The notes under the pieces are model-generated. The model was not told the origin of the DNA, did no database searches, and was given only the letters and a program-made list of their open reading frames with translations. The translations under genes were made by a program, and so were the position numbers. From the NCBI RefSeq assembly GCF_000499845.2, contig NC_023753.2, positions 9,067,791 through 9,131,790 on the forward strand: DNA of 64,000 nt, read 5' to 3'. Origin of the DNA: Phaseolus vulgaris. Its lineage: Eukaryota > Streptophyta > Magnoliopsida > Fabales > Fabaceae. This document shows, in pieces, positions 58,153-64,000 of the stretch (its first letter is position 1; each line of letters opens with the position of its first letter).

Positions 58153-58597
58153 TGTATCGGTAGGCACCGGACGAACGTGGCCGACCGACCGAAGCCACAA
58201 TAAATGTGAGGCATGTATGACAGCTAAAAGTGGTTAAGATACACCTTCGAAGAATAAGGAATGCGCGTTTAAAGAAGATATGTTCCCCGGGCATTCCGGA
58301 GCACGATTGACAGGACCTATCCACAACCACCCTGAGCCCAAGGAATAGAAAGCCCATTAGGCAATCCTATAAATATGTGCTCAAGCCAGAGAAAGGTACG
58401 TTTTCATTCACTGACTAAACCACACTTAGAATCTCACACTTACTTGAGCGTCGGAGTGCCTTCGCAGGTACCCTCCCCGCCCGACCGAAGGAGACACCAA
58501 GAAGGAGCGACCGACTGAAGGAGAAGAAGACCGACACGTCAACAACTACACTACATCAACCGACCGTGCCTGGGCCCCATCTCTCCACTCAGGTACA
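58153..58597 (+). repeat. 5' LTR of the Tat element
   Basis: 445 bases starting TGTATCGG and ending AGGTACA, so TGTA..TACA termini. It is CG-rich with repeated GACCGACCGA words. CCTATAAATATG (58368-58379) is a TATA box, giving a likely transcript start near 58400. The 3' copy lies outside the window, so identity between LTRs cannot be measured. Confidence 0.85.
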
Positions 58598-58598
58598 A

Positions 58599-58617
58599 TT
58601 GGCGCCCACCGTGGGGC
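58599..58617 (+). promoter_or_regulatory. tRNA primer-binding site
   Basis: TTGGCGCCCACCGTGGGGC follows the LTR by one base. This is the primer site commonly seen in Tat/Ogre-type elements, where a tRNA 3' end primes minus-strand synthesis. I did not identify the tRNA with certainty. Confidence 0.85.
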
Positions 58618-58648
58618 CGAGGCAAATCTTCAACTTTTTGAAGATATA

Positions 58649-59776
58649 ATGGTTGCGACAAGAAACAACAACGACGCTATGGCAGAACAGATGACTATGA
58701 TTCAAACCCTCCAAGCTCAGATGGAGGAACTGCGACAAAAGGGGATGGAAGACCATCGTCAACATGAAGAAGATAGACGCCGCCAAGAAGAAGAAATCGC
58801 CTTATTAAGAGAGCAGAATGCACAACTCCAGCAACAGGTCGATAATCCCGAACGAGAAGGCCAATCCCATATGGCCGACCGAACCGCCTCTCTCATACCT
58901 ACACCGGCCAATACCAATCCTGCTTCCAGAGCTGAAACAGTCGAAAGAAAGTCAAGTAAAAGGGGTCATCCTTTTACAGACGAAATTATCACCACACCAC
59001 TTCTTGACAAATGGAGAGGTCTCGCTATTAAACTCTATGACGGCTCGACCGACCCGGACGAGCATTTAAATGTCTACAAGACGCAAATGACTTTGTATAC
59101 CACAGATAATAATGTGTGGTGTAAAGTATTCCCCACGTCCCTTCCGGGAGAACCTCTTACCTGGTTTACAGAGCTGCCTCCGAACTCCATTGACGACTTT
59201 GACATCTTAGCTGTAAAATTCTCCACTCAATATGCCACCAGCCGACCGCATCACATGTCCTCCATGTCTCTCCTAGCGGTACAACAAGAAAAAGGTGAAT
59301 CTCTCAGAACCTTTCTAGATAGGTTCAACAAAGCATGTATGCACATCCGAGGACTCAAGCAGGAAGTTGCATTGCACCATTTGGTCTCGGCCATCCGGCC
59401 GAGCCGTTTTACTGAAAGTCTCATCAAGAAGCCGCCTCAAGACATGGAAGACCTTCGAACTCGAGCAACCAAATTCATGCAAATCGAAGAACACATCGAT
59501 TACCACCAACGGTTCAAAACCGTCGGATCTAAAGTCCTCAAAGATCAAACCCCGAACAAAGAAAGAGAAGTCGAGACCGAACGAACCGTCCGAATCACTC
59601 CAAGATCCGACCGGAGCAGAGGAGGCCGAATCCCCAGGTTTAACAGTTACACCCCCTTAACTGTGCCGAGGGGACGAGCCCTAGATGAAGCACTACAAAC
59701 AGACTTAATCCTGATATTGAAGCAATATCAAACGCCACCGAATGCAGACACCGCTAAGCATTGTCAATACCATTGA
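58649..59776 (+). pseudogene. Gag of the Tat element
   Basis: 375 residues to the stop. The N-terminal third is a Glu/Gln/Arg coiled coil. The retrotransposon gag core (about residues 125-290) includes YDGSTDPDEHLNVYKT, WFTELPPNSI and FLDRFNKACMHIRGL. The TGA at 59774-59776 falls inside the zinc-knuckle-like segment, after CQYH and before GHTTEGC. The next frame is in register, so this is a point nonsense change, not a natural gag end. Confidence 0.88.
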
Positions 59777-61495
59777 AACTTCGGCCACACGACCGAAGGA
59801 TGTCAGGCGTTGAAGGACAAAATCGAAGAGCTCATCCAGGCTGGTCATTTGAGACAGTTCGTTAAGAGGACAAGGAATTCAAGATCCCCACCACGGAGTA
59901 CCGACCGTCCATCTCGTGGTGTCGACCGGTCATACCTAACGATTACAAACGCCGAACCGACCATAACCAGGCTTCGCGGAAAACGCAGTGAAAGCCTCGT
60001 TCGGCGTACACGCGCCCGCAGCACAAGTCCCGACCGAAACACCCGCCCTCGCCAACGAGTCCGCGAAGTCATCAACATGATTGCTGGACCCGTTAACTTG
60101 GGCGAACCGAACCACGAAGCAAATTATATAGCCGGAGGCTTTGCCGGTGGCGAGTGCTCAAATTCCGCCCGAAAGAAACATCTCCGGGACATCCAGTCCG
60201 CTCATGCTACCACAAGGAGGCGTCCACACATACCTCTGATCACCTTCACTGACGATGACTTTTCAGCTATAGATCCAGCCCAGGACGACCCTATGGTAAT
60301 CACTGTAGAAATTGACAAGTTCGCAATTGCCAAGACCTTGGTCGACCAAGGTAGCTCGTTCGACATATTATACTGGGAAATTTTCAAGAAAATGCGTATC
60401 CCAGAATCAGATATTCAACCCTATAACGAACAAATTGTAGGGTTCTCAGGTGAACGGGTCGACACTAAGGGGTATATAGACTTATATACAACCTTTGGTG
60501 AGGAAGACGGTCTCCACAAAACAATAAACGTACGATATCTACTGGTTAACGCCCAGACTTCCTACAACATCCTGCTCGGCCGACCGTCCATCAACAGATT
60601 AAAAGCCATTGTCTCCACCCCACACTTAGCCATGAAATTCCCTTCGGCCACTAACGACATTGCAACCATCCATGTCGATCAAAAAACCGCTAGAGAATGT
60701 TATGTCGCAAGTTTGAAAAGTGAGCCAACTCGACGACTCTACACAACCAATTTGGACGACCGAGTCCCACAAAAACGAGGACGATCTCCCACTCGGCGTT
60801 CCGGACGGCACATGTCCCGTCGTCAGATGATAGCCCTTGTTGACCTCGACCCTCGTATGGACGATCCCCGTATGGAAGCAGGAGAAGACTTGCATCCATT
60901 CCCGCTTCGCAATGATCGCCACACTACGCACATCGGCACTTCGCTGAAGCCGGACGACCTAATGGCCATTGGAACGACACTCGTTAAAAATGCCGATCTG
61001 TTCGCCTGGACGGTCGCGAATATGCCTGGCGTAGACCCACAGGTTATCACTCACCGACTATCACTGTATAAAGAGGCTAGGCCAATAGCTCAAAAGAAAA
61101 GACATGTAGGCGAGGAACGACGTCAAGCCGCACGTGACGAAGCGGATAAATTATTACAAGCTGGATTCATTCGGAAAGCCCATTACACCACATGGCTCGC
61201 CAACGTGGTTATGGTAAAGAAAACAAACGGAAAATGGCGAATGTGTGTTGATTACACGGACCTTAATAAGGCATGCCCAAAAGACTCTTACCCTCTACCT
61301 ACCATTGATTGTCTCGTTGATGGAGCGGTCGGACATCACATCCTCAGCTTCCTTGACGCCTACTCAAGTTATAATCAAATCCAAATGCACCCGGCCGACC
61401 GAAAGAAGACAGCCTTCATGACTGATTCCAATAACTTCTACTATGAAGTTATGCCCTTCGGACTCAAAAATGTCGGGCCACTTATCAAAGACTAA
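59777..61495 (+). pseudogene. Protease and N-terminal reverse transcriptase of the Tat element
   Basis: This part continues the gag frame. It contains the end of the knuckle region, an Arg-rich linker and an aspartic protease motif, LVDQGSSFDILY (about 60340-60375). Plant Tat elements often have DQGSS at this point rather than DTGSS. The RT starts at about 61090, with VVMVKKTNGKWRMCVDYTDL, FLDAYSSYNQIQM and VMPFGLKN. The frame ends at 61493-61495 after a one-base loss in a GC-rich spot near 61480. Confidence 0.9.
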
Positions 61496-62274
61496 TGGAC
61501 CATGTATTCCACGACATGATCGGCAGGAATGTTGAAGTCTATGTCGATGACATTGTCGTCAAGTCCGACTCATGCAAACAACACATTGCTGACCTAAAAG
61601 AAGTTTTTCAGGCCTTCCGCCAACACCAGACGCGACTCAATCCTGACAAGTGTGCGTTCGGCGTCGAGGGGGGGAAGTTCTTAGGTTTTATGCTAACTCA
61701 TAGAGGCATCGAAGCTAACCCCGAGAAATGTAAAGCTATCTCCGAAATGAGAAGTCCCAACTCCATTCAGGAAATTCAGAGACTTATCGGCCGACTCACC
61801 GCTCTATCCAGATTTGTTCCTAAACTTGCCGAACGAACGAGACCCATCGTCCGACTATTGAAAAAAGCATCCCGCTTTGAATGGTCGACCGAATGCGAAG
61901 AAATTTTCCTCCAATTAAAAACTTTTCTATCTTCCCCGCCGGTCATCCAGAAACCGGACGCCCGAGAGCCCATTATAGTCTACCTCGCTGTTTCACACGA
62001 AGCCGTCAGTTCAGTCTTAGTGCAAGAAATCAATTTTGAAGAACGACCAGTTTATTTCGTCAGCCGCGCCCTCCATGGCGCCGAAATCCGATACCAAACG
62101 ATCGAAAAAGTAACTACGGCTCTCGTTATTACCGCCCGACGAATGCGGATGTATTTTCAAAATCATCGTATTATTGTTCGGACAAATTACCCCATAGTAA
62201 AGATTCTCACTAAACCAGATTTAGCCGGACGAATGATCGGATGGACGATAGAACTATCCGAATTCCATATTTAG
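61496..62274 (+). pseudogene. C-terminal reverse transcriptase and RNase H of the Tat element
   Basis: It starts where the frameshift left the RT. The catalytic YVDDIVVKS lies near 61540, then NPDKCAFGVEGGKFLGFMLT. The connection and first (gypsy-type) RNase H follow, with IVYLAVSHEAVSSVLVQE and RPVYFVSRAL. It ends at TAG (62272-62274), which is in register with the following frame and so is a point nonsense change. Confidence 0.9.
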
Positions 62275-62631
62275 TACCAACCACGAGGGGCCATCAAGTC
62301 GCAAGCTCTTGCTGATTTCGCAACCGAACTCACTCCTTCCTCAGCCGAGATTGAACACTCATTGTGGGTCCTATACGTGGACGGCTCCTCCAACGAAAGG
62401 TCGTGCGGCACTGGAGTCGTTTTGGAAGGTCCCGACGAGATTGTCATCGAGCAAGCCCTAAAATTCGACTTCAAAACTTCAAACAATCAGGCCGAATATG
62501 AAGCCATTTTAGCCGGTCTACGCCTCGCTCAAGAATTGGAAATCACTAAGTTAATTTGTAGAAGTGATTCCAGGCTAGTCATCGGTCAACTTAATGACGA
62601 ATATGAAGTCCGAGAAAGCTTTTTACAGTGA
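62275..62631 (+). pseudogene. Second RNase H (archaeal-type) of the Tat element
   Basis: LWVLYVDGSSNERSCGTGVV, then NNQAEYEAILAGL and ICRSDSRLVIGQL, carry the acidic residues (D, E, D) of an RNase HI of the RVT_3 type. It lies between the first RNase H and integrase, the hallmark of Tat elements. It ends at TGA (62629-62631), in register with the integrase frame. Confidence 0.9.
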
Positions 62632-63999
62632 TACTATCACTTAGTCAAAAAGTCGATGAGCACCTTTTCTGAAATTTCTATGCAGCACGTTCGACGCGAT
62701 CACAATACTCGCGCGGACGCCTTGTCCCGGTTAGCAACCACGAAGTGTAAAGGAATGCATAGGTCGGTCATCCATGTTACGCTTGCATGCCCAAGCATCG
62801 ACCTACAGGAATGCCTAACGACCGACGCGGAATCTACTTGGATTACCCCAATCAAGCAATATTTACTCGACGGCACATGTAGTCCTCTCGGCGAAAAAAC
62901 CATGAAGCTGCAGGCCGCCCGTTTTGTCTTAATTGGCAACAACCTTTATCGCCGAGGTTATACCCAACCACTCCTTAAATGTTTGACACAAAACCAAGCT
63001 TCCTATGTCGTCCAAGAGTTGCACGAAGGAATTTGTGGAACTCACTCCGGCGCACGGACAATGGCTGCCAAAGTATTCCGGGCCGGATACTACTGGCCGA
63101 CCGTCCAAGGTGACTGCACCAATTTCGTCCAAAAATGTCTTAAATGCCAAGAGTTTGGCACTTTGTCCCATCAAAAACCTGAGGAACTCCATTTTATGTT
63201 ATCACCTTGGCCGTTCGTCCAATGGGGTATGGACATCATTGGTCCTTTCGCCCCCGGTAAAGGCCAATGTAAATTCTTACTAGTCGGCATTGATTACTTC
63301 ACCAAGTGGATCGAAGTCGAGCCTCTGACTGCAATCACCGCCCGCAATGTTCAAAATTTCATATGGAAAAATATCGTTTGCCGCTTCGGGCTTCCACAAA
63401 TCATCATCACCGATAACGGTCGGCAATTCACCGACCGAACGTTAGCTGAATTTTACGAGAAGCTCCACATCAAACACATCGCTAGTTCAGTCGAACATCC
63501 ACAAACAAACGGACAAGCAGAAGCTGCAAACAAGGTCATCTTGAACGAACTGAAGAAACGTCTCGGCCCAGCAAAGGGCAACTGGACTGAAGAACTCTTA
63601 GAAGTCTTATGGGCATATCGCTGTACTCCTCAGACGACTACACAAGAAACGCCGTACAGCCTAACGTATGGCACTGAAGCTATGATCCCCGTCGAGATTG
63701 GAGAACCCTCTCTCCGTCGGCAAACCCTCGATCTTCATCTAAACAAGGAAAGCCTCTCGGTCGGCCTCGATCTCATCAACGAACTCCGGGACAAGTGTAG
63801 AATTAGAGAAGAAGCATGCAAAATTCGGGCGGCCAGACGATACAACTCCAAAGTCAAACCAAGATTGTTCCACAAAGGCGACTTAGTATGGCGAATGCGG
63901 AGCAGCGCTCGGAAGGAAGGAGGCAAGTTCTCTAGCAATTGGGAAGGACCTTTTCGCATAGCAGATACGGTAGCCGGTGGAGCCTATTACTTAGAACAT
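62632..63999 (+). CDS. Integrase of the Tat element, open to the window edge
   Basis: Uninterrupted frame of 456 codons that runs off the window; no stop is seen. The first ATG is at 62656, but it is part of a polyprotein. It begins with the last part of the RNase H (RRDHNTRADALSRLA). The zinc-binding HHCC domain has HEGICGTHSG and CLKCQ. The catalytic DDE core has D in WGMDIIGPF, D in IITDNGRQF and E in HPQTNGQAEAANK. WAYRCTPQTTTQETPYSL and the C-terminal GDLVWRM-WEGPFRI block follow. There is no chromodomain within view. Confidence 0.92.
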
Positions 64000-64000
64000 T

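Larger units (their letters stand above)
58153..64000 (+). mobile_element. Ty3/gypsy Tat-type LTR retrotransposon, 3' end beyond window
   Basis: Order: LTR, primer site, gag, protease, RT, RNase H, second RNase H, integrase. This is the Ty3/gypsy order, and the second RNase H places it in the Tat lineage. Gag and pol lie in one frame, broken by stops at 59774, 62272 and 62629 and a one-base loss near 61480. Its GC-rich, CGACCG-rich composition contrasts with the host DNA. The polypurine tract and 3' LTR are outside the window. It inserted at a (TA)n tract, so the target duplication cannot be read. Confidence 0.95.

Noticed and set aside
1..64000. A CRISPR array or bacterial-type operon
   Set aside because: The tandem repeats found (20-bp, 28-bp, 49-bp, 60-bp) have no unique spacers and lie in plant transposons. 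All genes have introns or plant-type families.

Overview
The window is plant nuclear DNA, most likely from a legume. It has long AT-rich spacers, GT-AG introns, plant-only gene families and nested plant transposable elements. Several short repeats resemble TRIMs I associate with Phaseoleae (bean, cowpea, soybean). That placement rests on memory of repeat families, not on a search.

Five host genes are supported. Four lie on the + strand in the first 39 kb: a Golgi alpha-1,4-fucosyltransferase (FUT13-like, 3 exons, 4498-7619); a CCA-adding tRNA nucleotidyltransferase (15 exons, 8299-15355); a membrane-anchored protein disulfide isomerase-like protein (PDIL5-2-like, 5 exons, 20905-26338); and a PA-TM-RING vacuolar sorting receptor/E3 protein (RMR-like, 4 exons, 33886-38643). 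The fifth is a single-exon minus-strand gene with DUF688-like motifs (56260-55649). All exon junctions of the four spliced genes were joined by hand, keep the reading frame and use GT-AG borders. The genes do not form a pathway, though three act in the secretory system. The FUT, CCA and RMR neighbours appear to match a gene neighbourhood that Arabidopsis keeps in two duplicated blocks on chromosome 1.

The rest is accessory DNA. 0-4.5 kb: promoter-like sequence, a tandem duplication and a CACTA-like MITE. 15.4-20.9 kb: a decayed plant-mobile-domain gene and a copia relic with an inverted arm. 26.3-33.9 kb: a MITE, a copia polyprotein relic split by an intact TRIM, and a 1184-bp solo LTR with a perfect target duplication. 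38.6-55.6 kb: two related CACTA-like non-autonomous elements, one split by a 5'-truncated LINE, then more MITEs, a second TRIM copy and direct repeats.

The last 5.8 kb is the 5' part of a Ty3/gypsy Tat-type retrotransposon, cut by the window edge. Its LTR, primer site, gag, protease, reverse transcriptase, two RNase H domains and integrase are visible. It is broken by three in-frame stops and one frameshift.

No tRNA, rRNA, CRISPR or bacterial-type system was seen. I found no wholly new defence or biosynthetic system. The most unusual items are the nested insertions, the LINE 5' junction, the decayed PMD gene and the acid-free N-terminus of the CCA enzyme.
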